Source: JANLYC01 sp963815445
GTDB taxonomy: Bacteria > Actinomycetota > Actinomycetes > Propionibacteriales > Nocardioidaceae
DNA: 64,000 nt
Assembly (NCBI GenBank): GCA_963815445.1
Contig: CAWFGV010000011.1
Coordinates: 558,001-622,000 of the forward strand
Direction of reading: 5' to 3'
In this document: positions 40,795 through 52,401 of the stretch, in pieces
Position numbering within the stretch: position 1 is the first letter of the stretch
Layout of the letters: each line of letters begins with the position of its first letter
Program-made: the position numbers and the translations under genes
Notes under the pieces: generated by a model
Told to the model about the DNA's origin: nothing
Database searches by the model: none
What the model saw: the letters and a program-made list of their open reading frames with translations, nothing else

Positions 40795-42801
40795 GTGCCC
40801 GATCCCGCCCTCTACCGCCCAGCGCCGGGGTCGATCCCCGATGCGCCCGGTGTGTACCGGTTCCGGGACCCCTCCGGGCGCGTGATCTACGTCGGCAAGG
40901 CCAAATCGCTGCGGGCGCGGTTGTCGTCCTACTTCCAGAACGTGGCGAACCTGCACGAGCGCACCGCGCGGATGGTCACGACGGCGGGTTCGGTCGAGTG
41001 GACCGTTGTGCAGACCGAGGTGGAGGCACTCCAGCTCGAGTACTCCTGGATCAAGGAGTACGACCCGCGGTTCAACGTCAAGTACCGCGACGACAAGTCC
41101 TACCCGTGGCTTGCCGTGACCATGAACGAGGAGTTTCCGCGGGTGATGGTCGGCCGCGGCCCGAAACGGAAGGGGGTGCGCTACTTCGGTCCGTACTCGC
41201 ACGCCTGGGCGATCCGCGAGACCGTCGACCTGCTCCTTCGGGTGTTCCCGATGCGGTCGTGCTCCAACGGTGTGTTCAGGCGCAGTGCCCAGATCGGCCG
41301 GCCCTGCCTGCTCGGCTACATCGGCAAGTGCGCGGCGCCCTGTGTCGGGCGGGTCACCGCCGAACAGCACCACGACATCGTCGACGACTTCTGCACTTTC
41401 ATCGCCGGACAGACGAGCCAGCACATCAAGCGTCTCGAGCGCGAGATGAAGCAGGCAAGCGACGCCACGGAGTACGAGCGCGCAGCCCGCCTGCGGGACG
41501 ACATCGGTGCGCTCACCAAAGCGATGGAGAAGAACGCCATCGTCCTTGCCGACGGCACGGACGCCGACGTCATCGCAGTCGCCGAGGACCCCCTCGAGAT
41601 CGCGGTTCAGGTTTTCTATGTTCGAGGCGGCCGCGTCCGTGGACAGCGGGGCTGGGTCGCGGACCGAGTCGACGACGCCGACCTGCCGGAGCTTCTCGAC
41701 CTCTTCCTGATCCAGCTGTACGACGCTGAGTCCGACGACGCGATCCCGCGGGAGGTCCTGGTGCCGGAGCGCCCGGCGGAGCTCGAGGCGTTGCGGATCT
41801 GGCTCGGTGACAAGCGAGGCAGCCAGGTGTCGGTGCGGGTCCCGCAGCGCGGCGACAAGCGCACGCTGATGGAGACCGTCGCGCGTAACGCCAAGCAGGC
41901 ACTCGCCCTGCACAAGACCAAGCGTGCGAGCGACTTCACGACCCGGAGCCGGGCTCTCGAGGAGCTGCAGGAGGCGCTGGAGCTGCCGGACGCGCCCCTG
42001 CGCATCGAGTGCTACGACGTGTCGAACCTGCAGGGCACGGAGGTCGTCGCCTCGATGGTGGTCTTCGAGGACGGGTTGCCGCGCAAGAGCGACTACCGGC
42101 GGTTCGTGATCCGCGGGGTCGACGGGCAGAACGACGTCGCAGCCATGCACGAGACGATCTCCAGGCGGTTCCGGCGCCTCCTCGACGACAGAGCCGAGCA
42201 GACCGGTCTCGACCTCGGCGAGACGCCCGAGGAACGCGGGCCGGCCCTCATCGACCCCGACACCGGCCGACCGCGCAAGTTCGCCTACGCGCCGGGGCTG
42301 GTGGTCGTCGACGGGGGACCGCCGCAGGTTGCCGCTGCCCAACGGGCGCTCGACGAGCTCGGCATCGACGACGTTCCTGTCGCCGGGCTGGCCAAGCGGC
42401 TGGAGGAGGTATGGCGGCCGAGCCAGTCGGACCCCGTGATCCTGCCCCGCACCAGCGAAGGCCTCTATCTCCTGCAACGCGTGCGTGACGAGGCGCACCG
42501 CTTCGCCATCACCCACCACCGCAACCGGCGCTCGAAAAGCATGGTGGAGAGCGTTCTCGACGACGTGCCCGGGATGGGTGAGGTCCGGCGCAAGGTGCTG
42601 CTGCGCCACTTCGGGTCGCTGAAGAAGCTCCGGGCCGCATCGATCGACGACATCGCCGCCCTGCCCGGCTTCGGCCGGCGTACGGCCGAATCGATCGCGG
42701 TGGCCCTGGCTGCCACCCGAAGCACCGGTGTTGCCGTGAACACCGCGACAGGTGAGATCATCGACGACTCCGAACCAGCCGAGACGAAGGAGTCGTCATG
42801 A
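40795..42801 (+). CDS. uvrC: excinuclease ABC subunit C
   Basis: Endonuclease of 668 residues making both incisions around lesions. N-terminal GIY-YIG domain: PGVYRFRD and VIYVGKAKSLRARL; UVR motif at about 205-240 binding UvrB; RNase H-like C-terminal nuclease with ECYDVSNLQGTEVVASMVVF and VVVDGGPPQVAAA (Asp triad); two helix-hairpin-helix motifs at the end (VPGMGEVRRKVLL, LPGFGRRTAESIA). Start GTG 40795 with TAGGGT six bases before, leaderless. Overlaps rapZ by 4 bases, the usual actinobacterial uvrC-rapZ-yvcK-whiA order. Confidence 0.97.
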   Translation: MPDPALYRPAPGSIPDAPGVYRFRDPSGRVIYVGKAKSLRARLSSYFQNVANLHERTARMVTTAGSVEWTVVQTEVEALQLEYSWIKEYDPRFNVKYRDDKSYPWLAVTMNEEFPRVMVGRGPKRKGVRYFGPYSHAWAIRETVDLLLRVFPMRSCSNGVFRRSAQIGRPCLLGYIGKCAAPCVGRVTAEQHHDIVDDFCTFIAGQTSQHIKRLEREMKQASDATEYERAARLRDDIGALTKAMEKNAIVLADGTDADVIAVAEDPLEIAVQVFYVRGGRVRGQRGWVADRVDDADLPELLDLFLIQLYDAESDDAIPREVLVPERPAELEALRIWLGDKRGSQVSVRVPQRGDKRTLMETVARNAKQALALHKTKRASDFTTRSRALEELQEALELPDAPLRIECYDVSNLQGTEVVASMVVFEDGLPRKSDYRRFVIRGVDGQNDVAAMHETISRRFRRLLDDRAEQTGLDLGETPEERGPALIDPDTGRPRKFAYAPGLVVVDGGPPQVAAAQRALDELGIDDVPVAGLAKRLEEVWRPSQSDPVILPRTSEGLYLLQRVRDEAHRFAITHHRNRRSKSMVESVLDDVPGMGEVRRKVLLRHFGSLKKLRAASIDDIAALPGFGRRTAESIAVALAATRSTGVAVNTATGEIIDDSEPAETKESS

Positions 42802-43667
42802 GCGCCGCCTTGGGTGACCTCATCATCGTCACCGGCATGACCGGGGCGGGCCGTAGCACGGCTGCCAAGGCGTTGGAGGACATCGGCTGGTTCGTCATCG
42901 ACAACCTGCCGCCGTCGATGCTGCCAGACGTCGTCGACATGCTGACGGCAGAAGATGACGAGGGGATCAAGATCGCCGTGGTCGCCGACGTCCGGTCGCG
43001 CGGCTTCTTCGCCGACCTGCGCGGCGCGATGGCGACCATGGACGAACGCGGCACGCCTCCGCGGGTGCTGTTCCTCGAGGCGTCGGACGAGGTGCTCGTC
43101 AGGCGCCAGGAGGCGGCTCGGCGTCCGCATCCGCTGCAGGGGGGCGCCCGCCTCCTCGACGGAATCGCCCGCGAGCGCGACATGGTGCGCGACCTGCGCG
43201 GGGAGGCCGACGTCCTGATCGACACCTCCATGCTCAACGTCCACCAGCTCGCCGACAAGGTGTCCCGCGCCTTCTCCCAGGGCGACGACCCACGCATGCG
43301 GGCCACGATCGTGTCGTTCGGGTTCAAGTACGGCATCCCGGTGGACGCCGACATGGTTCTCGACATGAGGTTCCTGCCCAACCCGTACTGGGTGGCGGAG
43401 CTGCGGCCCAAGTCGGGCCTCGACGACGAGGTGAGCGGCTACGTCCTGCAGCAGCCGGCGGCGAAGGAGTTCCTCGATCGCCTCGACGCGCTGCTGCAGA
43501 CCGTCGACGAGGGCTTCCTGCGCGAACGCAAGCAGTACCTCAATCTGGCGGTCGGCTGCACCGGGGGCAAGCATCGCAGCGTCGCCATGGCCGAGGAGCT
43601 CGGTCGCCGACTGACCGACCGGGGCATCGAGACGACGGTCGTCCACCGAGACCTGGGGCGCGAGTGA
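42798..43667 (+). CDS. rapZ: RapZ/YvcJ family P-loop nucleotide-binding protein
   Basis: Protein of 289 residues. P-loop GMTGAGRSTAAK has Arg where the classical Walker A has Lys, as usual in actinobacterial members. The C-terminal sensor domain contains DMRFLPNPYWVAEL and GCTGGKHRSV. Enterobacterial RapZ controls GlmZ RNA and amino-sugar synthesis; in Gram-positives it binds nucleotides and UDP-sugars, with the target unknown. The start overlaps uvrC by 4 bases and the stop overlaps yvcK by 4 bases. Confidence 0.95.
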   Translation: MSAALGDLIIVTGMTGAGRSTAAKALEDIGWFVIDNLPPSMLPDVVDMLTAEDDEGIKIAVVADVRSRGFFADLRGAMATMDERGTPPRVLFLEASDEVLVRRQEAARRPHPLQGGARLLDGIARERDMVRDLRGEADVLIDTSMLNVHQLADKVSRAFSQGDDPRMRATIVSFGFKYGIPVDADMVLDMRFLPNPYWVAELRPKSGLDDEVSGYVLQQPAAKEFLDRLDALLQTVDEGFLRERKQYLNLAVGCTGGKHRSVAMAEELGRRLTDRGIETTVVHRDLGRE

Positions 43668-44665
43668 CCGGCTACGACTCACCCTGGGTCGGGGCCACTG
43701 ATCCGGTGTCACCGTCCCTGCGAGTGGTGGCGCTCGGTGGCGGCCACGGCCTGGCGGCCAACCTGACTGCGCTGCGAACCTTCGTGTCCGACCTGACCGC
43801 GATCGTGACGGTTGCCGACAACGGCGGCTCCTCCGGGCGGCTGCGGAGCGAGCTGGGCGTGCTGCCGCCTGGCGATCTTCGGCAGGCACTCGCGGCGCTC
43901 TGCGGTGACGACGAGTGGGGCCGGACCTGGGCGAAGGTCCTGCAACACCGGTTCGAGAGCGCGGGCGAGCTGCACCGGCACGCTGTCGGCAACCTGCTGA
44001 TCGTGGCCTTGTGGGAGCTGCTCGACGGACACGTCGAGGGGCTCGACTGGGTGGGCCGACTGCTGGGTGCGCAAGGCCGCGTGCTGCCGATGACCGCGGT
44101 CCCCCTCGACATCGTCGCGCAGGTCCGCGGCGCGGACGCGGCGCATCCGGACGACCTGTCGACCATCCGCGGCCAGGTCGAGGTGGCGAGCACCACGGGA
44201 CTCGTGGAGTCGGTCCAGCTGGTTCCGGCCGACCCCCCTGCCTGCACCGAGGCCGTTGACGCGATCCATGCCGCCGATTGGGTGATCTTGGGGCCGGGAT
44301 CGTGGTACACCAGTGTCTTACCCCATCTGCTGGTCCCGGAGTTGCAGACGGCACTGACCAAGGCTGGTGCCCGCCGTTGTGTGACGCTCAACCTGGCGCC
44401 TCAGCCTGGGGAGACAGAAGGGTTCTCGGCGAGCACGTACTTGGAAGTGTTGGCAGTGCACGCACCCGACCTCCAGGTGGATGTGGTGCTCGCGGATCCC
44501 TCGGGCCTCGGCGATCTGGCCATGCTCGAGGAGACGGTGAACGGACTAGGGGCAGAACTGGTGATCGCAGACGTTGCGGCGCACGATGCAGAAGCACGGC
44601 ACGACGTGGCAAGGCTCGCTCGGGCCTATGCCTCGATCATGGGGGTCGAGGTGGAGACATCATGA
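43664..44665 (+). CDS. yvcK: YvcK/CofD-like gluconeogenesis factor
   Basis: Protein of 333 residues. GTG start in a GTGA overlap with rapZ. The motifs ALGGGHGLAANL, VTVADNGGSSGRLR and LPPGDLRQAL mark the UDP-sugar-binding fold of YvcK (CuvA in mycobacteria). It is needed for growth on gluconeogenic carbon sources and for normal cell-wall growth. It does not make coenzyme F420, from which the CofD label comes. Its stop overlaps a possible upstream whiA start at 44662. Confidence 0.95.
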   Translation: MTGYDSPWVGATDPVSPSLRVVALGGGHGLAANLTALRTFVSDLTAIVTVADNGGSSGRLRSELGVLPPGDLRQALAALCGDDEWGRTWAKVLQHRFESAGELHRHAVGNLLIVALWELLDGHVEGLDWVGRLLGAQGRVLPMTAVPLDIVAQVRGADAAHPDDLSTIRGQVEVASTTGLVESVQLVPADPPACTEAVDAIHAADWVILGPGSWYTSVLPHLLVPELQTALTKAGARRCVTLNLAPQPGETEGFSASTYLEVLAVHAPDLQVDVVLADPSGLGDLAMLEETVNGLGAELVIADVAAHDAEARHDVARLARAYASIMGVEVETS

Positions 44666-44727
44666 CGACGGCGGCTGCCCGCTCACTCGATGACAACCCC
44701 GGGCTGCGGCGTGGCAGGATCGGACTC

Positions 44728-45714
44728 ATGGCAATGACCGCCCAGGTGAAGGCAGAGCTCGCGAACGTCAACGTGACGAAGTCCTGCTGCCGCAAGGCCG
44801 AGGTGTCGGCCATGCTGCGCTTCGCCGGCGGCCTGCACATCCAGGGCGGTCGCATCGTCGTCGAGGCGGAGCTCGACTCCGGTGCCTCCGCACGGCGGAT
44901 CCGCCGCGACATCCTGGAGATCTATGGACACCAGAGCGATGTCGTCGTGATCAGCGGAGGCGGGTTGCGCAAGGGAACCCGGTACGTCGTACGCGTGGTT
45001 CGTGATGGAGAGGCGCTGGCCCGGCAGACGGGTCTGCTCGACAACCGTGGTCGGCCCGTACGCGGGTTGCCTCCCCAGGTCGTGTCCGGATCGGGGTGCG
45101 ATGCGGTGGCGGCCTGGCGTGGAGCATTCCTGGCGCACGGTTCCCTGACCGAGCCGGGCCGGTCCTCCGCGTTGGAGGTGACCTGCCCTGGCCCGGAGGC
45201 CGCGCTGGCGCTGGTTGGCGCCGCTCGCCGGATCGGCATCTCGGCCAAGGCACGGGAGGTCCGTGGCGTCGACCGGGTTGTCATTCGAGACGGCGACGCG
45301 ATCAGCTCGCTGCTCGCCCGGCTCGGCGCACATGAGTCGCTTCTTGCGTGGGAAGAACGCCGGTTGCGGCGTGAGGTGCGGGCAACCGCCAACCGTCTCG
45401 CGAACTTCGACGACGCCAACCTTCGACGTTCGGCGCGGGCGGCCGTGGCGGCAGGGGCGCGTGTCGAGCGTGCGCTCGAGATCCTTGCCGACGAGGTGCC
45501 CGACCACCTCAAGCTCGCCGGCTCCCTGCGCGTGGAGCACAAGCAGGCCAGCCTCGAGGAGCTCGGCCAGCTGCACGACCCGCCGCTCACCAAGGATGCC
45601 ATCGCGGGTCGCATCCGTCGCCTCCTCGCGATGGCGGACAAGCGGGCTCAGGAGATGGGAATCCCTGACACCGAGTCCTCGCTCACCCCCGACATGCTGA
45701 GCGAGAGCTCCTGA
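44728..45714 (+). CDS. whiA: sporulation/cell-division regulator WhiA
   Basis: Protein of 328 residues from ATG 44728, which yields the conserved start MAMTAQVKAELANVNV; CAGGAT lies seven bases before it. An in-frame ATG at 44662 overlaps the yvcK stop (ATGA) and would add 22 residues. Residues 1-220 are two LAGLIDADG-endonuclease-like domains without the catalytic acids; residues 230-328 hold the helix-turn-helix (LEELGQLHDPPLTKDAIAGR). WhiA activates division genes such as ftsZ and ftsW with WhiB in Streptomyces, and is retained in non-sporulating actinobacteria. Confidence 0.95.
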   Translation: MAMTAQVKAELANVNVTKSCCRKAEVSAMLRFAGGLHIQGGRIVVEAELDSGASARRIRRDILEIYGHQSDVVVISGGGLRKGTRYVVRVVRDGEALARQTGLLDNRGRPVRGLPPQVVSGSGCDAVAAWRGAFLAHGSLTEPGRSSALEVTCPGPEAALALVGAARRIGISAKAREVRGVDRVVIRDGDAISSLLARLGAHESLLAWEERRLRREVRATANRLANFDDANLRRSARAAVAAGARVERALEILADEVPDHLKLAGSLRVEHKQASLEELGQLHDPPLTKDAIAGRIRRLLAMADKRAQEMGIPDTESSLTPDMLSESS

Positions 45715-45762
45715 CGCTCGATCACCGGTCGGACGGCGTCGGAGGCGGTTCGTCGACGTTGG

Positions 45763-45768
45763 TAGGGT
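45763..45768 (+). promoter_or_regulatory. -10 box of the gap-pgk-tpiA operon
   Basis: TAGGGT lies 56 bases before the gap GTG; no good -35 box is seen. A leader with GAGGGAG ribosome-binding site follows. Confidence 0.4.
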
Positions 45769-45823
45769 CGCAGTACAGACCTGACCGTTCAGTTCAGCTG
45801 CTTGCCCCGAGGGAGATCGTCGC

Positions 45824-46828
<1,005 letters not shown>

Positions 46829-46839
46829 GCGGCCCCGCG

Positions 46840-48054
<1,215 letters not shown>

Positions 48055-48109
48055 GCCCGGACCGAATTCCGCCCCGTTTCCACTCACCCAGACAGGCTCG
48101 CGACGTCCC

Positions 48110-48907
48110 ATGGCACGACATCAACGCACGCCCCTCATGGCCGGTAACTGGAAGGCCAACCTCAACCACCACGAGGCCGTGGTCCTGGTGCAGAAGCTCG
48201 CGTGGACCCTGGCAGACAAGAAGCACGACTACGCCAAGGCCGAGGTCGTCGTCTGCCCGCCCTACACCGACCTGCGGAGCGTGCAGACGGTCGTCGACGG
48301 CGACCGGCTGAGCATCCGCTACGGCGCACAGGACGTGTCGACGCACGACGAGGGTGCGTTCACCGGTGAGATCACGACCGGCATGCTGAGCAAGCTCGGC
48401 TGCTCGTACGTCGTGGTCGGCCACTCCGAGCGGCGCGAGTACCACGAGGAGGACGACGCCCTGGTCAACGCGAAGGCGCACAAGGCGGTCGCCGCCGGGA
48501 TCGTGCCCATCGTCTGCGTCGGCGAGGGCCTCGAGATCCGGCAAGCGGGCGACCAGGTGCCCTACACGCTCCACCAGGTCGACGGGTCGCTGGCCGGCTT
48601 CACCGCAGAGCAGGTGGCCGAGCTCGTCATCGCCTACGAACCCGTCTGGGCGATCGGCACCGGTGAGGTGGCGACGCCCGAGGATGCCCAGGAGGTGTGC
48701 GCCGCCATCCGGACCAGGCTGGCCGAAGTGCACGGGGCAGAGGTCGGTGCCGCAGTCCGGATCCTGTACGGGGGATCGGTCAAAGCGGCGAACGTCGGCG
48801 GCATCATGGCGCAACCCGACGTGGACGGCTGCCTCGTCGGAGGGGCGGCCCTGCAGGCGGACGAGTTCGGCGGCATCTGTCGCTTCTACGACATGCCTGT
48901 CCTCTGA
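48110..48907 (+). CDS. tpiA: triosephosphate isomerase
   Basis: Protein of 265 residues. Catalytic elements: Lys in GNWKANLN, His in VGHSERRE, and Glu in AYEPVWAIGTG (loop 6). The phosphate loop is LYGGSVKAAN. Interconverts dihydroxyacetone phosphate and glyceraldehyde 3-phosphate. Start ATG 48110. Third gene of the operon, followed by secG, which also has its own -10 box. Confidence 0.97.
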   Translation: MARHQRTPLMAGNWKANLNHHEAVVLVQKLAWTLADKKHDYAKAEVVVCPPYTDLRSVQTVVDGDRLSIRYGAQDVSTHDEGAFTGEITTGMLSKLGCSYVVVGHSERREYHEEDDALVNAKAHKAVAAGIVPIVCVGEGLEIRQAGDQVPYTLHQVDGSLAGFTAEQVAELVIAYEPVWAIGTGEVATPEDAQEVCAAIRTRLAEVHGAEVGAAVRILYGGSVKAANVGGIMAQPDVDGCLVGGAALQADEFGGICRFYDMPVL

Positions 48908-48936
48908 GCTGAGGGCAGCAGGTAAGGTATCTCCTC

Positions 48937-49170
48937 GTGGTTACGGCTTTCAGCATCCTGCTCGTCCTGACGAGTCTGCTCCTCATCGTCATGATCCTTT
49001 TGCACAAGGGTCGTGGCGGCGGATTGTCCGACATGTTCGGCGGCGGAGTCTCGAGCGGGCTCGGCGGTTCGTCCATCGCGGAAAAGAACCTGGACCGGAT
49101 CACGATCGGTGTCGCAGTCATCTGGTTCGCGTGCATCATCTCCCTCGGACTGTTGCTGAAGACCGGTTGA
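48937..49170 (+). CDS. secG: preprotein translocase subunit SecG
   Basis: Protein of 77 residues with two membrane helices (residues 2-22 and 53-74) joined by a Gly-rich loop with GRGGGLSDMFGGG. Auxiliary subunit of the SecYEG channel. Start GTG 48937 follows TAAGGT (48923-48928) by eight bases, so it is likely also transcribed alone. SecG after tpiA is the standard bacterial order. Confidence 0.95.
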   Translation: MVTAFSILLVLTSLLLIVMILLHKGRGGGLSDMFGGGVSSGLGGSSIAEKNLDRITIGVAVIWFACIISLGLLLKTG

Positions 49171-49275
49171 GCGTTCCGCAGCGGCCGAACCGAACTGACG
49201 ACGTACAATCAACGCACGTGTCGGGCCGACCGGTCCGCAGACCACGGAGAACGTGACGACAGTCGAGGAGTAGAC

Positions 49276-49632
49276 GTGGCTGGTGGTAGCGCCATCCGAG
49301 GAAGCCGTGTAGGCGCCGGGCCGATGGGCGAGGCCGAGCGCGGAGATGCGGCACCGCGACAACGCATCACGTACTTCTGCGCCCACGGGCATGAGACCGC
49401 TCCGATGTTCGCGGTCGATGCGCAGATTCCCGACACCTGGGACTGCCCGCGGTGTGGTCTGCCCGCTAACCGGGACTCCGAGAACCCCCCACCACCACCC
49501 AAGATCGAGCCCTACAAGACCCACTTGGCCTACGTGAAGGAGCGTCGCTCCGACGCGGAGGCCAAGGAGATCCTCGAAGAGGCACTCCAGTCGTTGCGCG
49601 CCAAGCGCAAGTCCGGCGAGATCATCTTCTGA
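49276..49632 (+). CDS. rbpA: RNA polymerase-binding protein RbpA
   Basis: Protein of 118 residues that binds the housekeeping sigma factor and RNA polymerase and stabilises the open complex; specific to actinobacteria. Zinc-ribbon core: CAHGHET and DCPRCGLP; C-terminal sigma-interacting helix LEEALQSLRAKRKSGEIIF. Start GTG 49276 has GAGGAG upstream. A TACAAT -10-type box at 49204-49209 lies 66 bases before the start. Confidence 0.96.
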   Translation: MAGGSAIRGSRVGAGPMGEAERGDAAPRQRITYFCAHGHETAPMFAVDAQIPDTWDCPRCGLPANRDSENPPPPPKIEPYKTHLAYVKERRSDAEAKEILEEALQSLRAKRKSGEIIF

Positions 49633-49661
49633 GCCGCGCCCGTCCCACGTACGCTGGACGT

Positions 49662-49877
49662 ATGACGTCGCGTCGGACGAGCTCACGAGCCGCGCACGTG
49701 CGCGAGGTCGCGGAGCACCGCGTTGCCCGTGACTTCACCCGGTTGCCGGAGGCGACCGACCCGGCTCGCCTCATCGAGACGCACGACGTGACACCGGAGA
49801 TTCCTGAGCCCGGGACGATCTGGGCGACTCCCGACCTGGCCGACATGGCCCGGACGAACGCGCTCGGTGCCCTCTGA
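49662..49877 (+). CDS. small protein of 71 residues, unknown function
   Basis: Basic N-terminus (MTSRRTSSRAAHVREVAEHR) and an acidic, proline-rich second half ending PDLADMARTNALGAL. No signal peptide or membrane segment. ATG 49662 follows TACGCT (49650-49655) by six bases, the same leaderless pattern as at several certain genes in the window, which is the main reason to believe it. No family recognised. Confidence 0.55.
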   Translation: MTSRRTSSRAAHVREVAEHRVARDFTRLPEATDPARLIETHDVTPEIPEPGTIWATPDLADMARTNALGAL

Positions 49878-49955
49878 CTCGGCGCGGAAGGCGGCATCAG
49901 CGGCGACTCGCATCGTGTTGGTGGCCCCGGTGTTGCCCGTGAGACGGTCTGTCGG

Positions 49956-50891
49956 GTGAAGCAGGACAAGATCGCTCGCTGGGCCGCCCTTCTGAGCGAC
50001 GAGGGCTTTCGACCAGGATCAGTGCTGGGGTCCGGGATGGAAGGGACCGTAGTCGACCTCGGCGATGGCCGAATCGCAAAGATCTGGCACAGCCGCTCGG
50101 AGCGCGAGTTGGTCACGCTCCGCTCCTTCTACGAAGCATTGTCATTGGCCGGTCCCGGCGTCATGACCCCCAGGATCCATCGCGTGCTTGAGCTGGATGG
50201 TCAGGCAGCCACCGTCGAGACACTCCTGGAAGGGCGGCCATTGCGGGACTCGATGGGCGACGACGCGTACCACCTCAGTGCTACCGCTACCGCGTGCGTC
50301 GTGGACGTCCTTGACGCGCTTGCACACGTGGTGCCAACGGACGCGATGAAGGTGTTGCCGGTGCTCGAAGGCGAACCTGCTTTCGATGGACGACAGCCCT
50401 TCGAGCGATCGCTTGCCGATCTGGTTGAGCGACGCGCCCAGAGGTTCCGAGGACCGCTGTCGTCTCGCATCCATGACCTGGATGATGTCGTGGCAGCCAC
50501 GGTGGCGTGCCTCACCGAACCAGAGCCGGCGCCCCCGCGCCTGATTCACGGTGACCTCATCCCGGCCAACATCCTTGTCGACGACGCCACCCGACCAGTG
50601 GCGACGCTCGATTTCGGCTTCCTCACGACCGTGGGCGACTCCGCGTTCGACGCCGCGGTGACAGCAAGCATCTACGACATGTACGGACCTCGTGCCGCAG
50701 TGAACGAGGCCATCCTCGACGAGGCCATCGTTGACCGCTTCGGCTACGAGCCCCGCCGGTTGCTGATCTATCGCTCTGCCTACGCACTCGCGAGCAGCAA
50801 CTGCTTCAGCCCATCAGGCACTGACGGCCACTTCGAGTGGTGCCTCAGCATGCTGGCGCGTCCGCAATTGCGCGAGGCACTCGATCTCTGA
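49956..50891 (+). CDS. aminoglycoside-phosphotransferase-family kinase
   Basis: Protein of 311 residues with the APH/ChoK kinase fold. The nucleotide-binding start is GSVLGSGMEGTVVDLGDGRIAKIW with the Lys of IAKIW, the catalytic loop RLIHGDLIPANIL (HGDxxxxN) and the DFG-like TLDFGF. Phosphorylates a small hydroxylated molecule; the substrate is unknown and there is no resistance gene nearby. Start GTG 49956 has no clear SD, and the start is therefore uncertain. Confidence 0.85.
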   Translation: MKQDKIARWAALLSDEGFRPGSVLGSGMEGTVVDLGDGRIAKIWHSRSERELVTLRSFYEALSLAGPGVMTPRIHRVLELDGQAATVETLLEGRPLRDSMGDDAYHLSATATACVVDVLDALAHVVPTDAMKVLPVLEGEPAFDGRQPFERSLADLVERRAQRFRGPLSSRIHDLDDVVAATVACLTEPEPAPPRLIHGDLIPANILVDDATRPVATLDFGFLTTVGDSAFDAAVTASIYDMYGPRAAVNEAILDEAIVDRFGYEPRRLLIYRSAYALASSNCFSPSGTDGHFEWCLSMLARPQLREALDL

Positions 50892-51027
50892 CAAATGACG
50901 TGACCCGGCGACGCCCTGGGGAACGTCTGAGCATCGGCATGACGGTGCGTCCATGAAGTGCTGAGCGAGCCCGACATCAGCCCGCCGAACAGGGATGGGG
51001 ATACCTGCATAGCGCCCTGCTGGGCGC

Positions 51028-52401
51028 TCAGGCAGCCGGGAGTGCCGGGGCAGCGGAGACGGGCCGGTGGGTGCCGGTGTGGTCGACGAGGTAGTAGCGG
51101 CCGTGGGGGGTGCACCATACGAAGACGCCGGTGAAGGGTTGGGCGACTTGCCAGTCGCCGTGGGTTTTCACGCGATGGTGGAAGCGGGTGATGGGGCCGA
51201 GCTTGCCGAGTCCGGTCTGGCCCGGTGGTCCACCCTCATCGGGTTTGACGAACGGGATGGTGTGGTCGATGTCGCCGGTACTGCGGGTGGAGGTGGCGTA
51301 GGGGAAGCAGTCGACCGGGATGGTCAGGTGGACGGCTTCGCGGATCCGGTCCGGGATCTCGTACGCATCCACCGGGACCTGGTCGTTGAGGTCGATGATG
51401 GGTTTGACGGTCACGTTGGCGTGTCCGAGCCAGGTTTTGACCCGGTCGACGGTGACGGGTCCGATCTGTTCGACCCGCGCCACCCCGGTCTCGGACTGCA
51501 AGGCCTCATCGGTGAGGTGGACGTACAAGATGACATCCGGCCGGGTGTCCACCGGCTTGGCCCGACCCGAACGCACTGCCTGCGTCGAGGCGTCGTCGGC
51601 CGGATCAGCGGGTGGCTCGGGGTGCCCGGTGGCGGTGTCGATGTCGGTGAACAGGTCCAGCGCGTGTTGAGGGTTGGCCAGGATCCCCACCGCAGCGGCC
51701 CGGCGCTCATCCGCGGGACGGGTGTCCCCGAGGGTGCCGAGGCCGGTGGCGAGGCCGCCGATAGAGGCGTTGAACCGTAACGCGTCCGGTGCCTCGGCCC
51801 GGATGAAGATCTCCTTCGTGCCCGGCTCGTTCGACTGGTCTTTGACCCACACCCCCAACGATCCCTGCGCCGCCTTATCGGCTACAGCGGCAGCCTCGGG
51901 GTCGTACTCCATCCAGGTCGCTCGGATGATCGCTTCGATCCGACCCCACGACAGCGCATGTGCGTATCTGGCGATCCGCCGGTCCACCACCGCCACGGTC
52001 TCGCGAGACAGGTGACGGGTGGCTTCGGCGGTCCGGCGGCCGATCCACGGCTTCACCTCACCGGCCACGATCCGGCCCCAGAGTCTGGGGAGCCGGTGCC
52101 GCAGGTCCAACGCGTCGCCGACCAGCCGTTCCGCCGCCGCCGATGAGGTCGCCAGTACCACACCGAGCTCGGCCGGGGCGAACTCCGCCACGCCCGGTGT
52201 CCCCTCACCGCCGAAGCAGACCAGCTGCTCGCTGCCCGGCAGCAGCGGACTGGTTGCACGGGCGAGCTCACTGTGCAGGTCAGCCCAATGCGCGGCCGCC
52301 TGCAGGATGTCGACCTCGGCCCGGTCCGCCGCGGCGCGGGCGGTCTCGACGAACGACAGGGTCGCCATCTCGTCGAGTGCACTGAGGTCGTTGTCGAACA
52401 T
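51028..52401 (-). CDS. DUF222/13E12-family HNH endonuclease-like protein, LexA-controlled
   Basis: Protein of 457 residues. ATG 52401 (MFDNDLSALDEMATLSF) follows TAGAAT by seven bases; ATG 52422 in frame is an alternative. The long N-terminal part is the helical DUF222 domain; near the C-terminus DIDHTIPFV and RFHHRVKTHGDW give the His-rich HNH (beta-beta-alpha-metal) site. The family is highly repeated in mycobacterial genomes (13E12 repeats), where some copies are in the LexA regulon. A perfect LexA box covers the start here, so expression should follow DNA damage. The target, if any, is unknown. Confidence 0.88.
   Translation of the reverse strand: MFDNDLSALDEMATLSFVETARAAADRAEVDILQAAAHWADLHSELARATSPLLPGSEQLVCFGGEGTPGVAEFAPAELGVVLATSSAAAERLVGDALDLRHRLPRLWGRIVAGEVKPWIGRRTAEATRHLSRETVAVVDRRIARYAHALSWGRIEAIIRATWMEYDPEAAAVADKAAQGSLGVWVKDQSNEPGTKEIFIRAEAPDALRFNASIGGLATGLGTLGDTRPADERRAAAVGILANPQHALDLFTDIDTATGHPEPPADPADDASTQAVRSGRAKPVDTRPDVILYVHLTDEALQSETGVARVEQIGPVTVDRVKTWLGHANVTVKPIIDLNDQVPVDAYEIPDRIREAVHLTIPVDCFPYATSTRSTGDIDHTIPFVKPDEGGPPGQTGLGKLGPITRFHHRVKTHGDWQVAQPFTGVFVWCTPHGRYYLVDHTGTHRPVSAAPALPAA

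Noticed and set aside
40630..42609. Extension of the TPR-like gene to 1093 codons
   Set aside because: The added part is antisense to uvrC; the ATG at 40629 has a good ribosome-binding site.
49683..49913. 76-codon minus-strand frame opposite the 71-residue gene
   Set aside because: No promoter or ribosome-binding site; the plus-strand frame has a fitting leaderless promoter.
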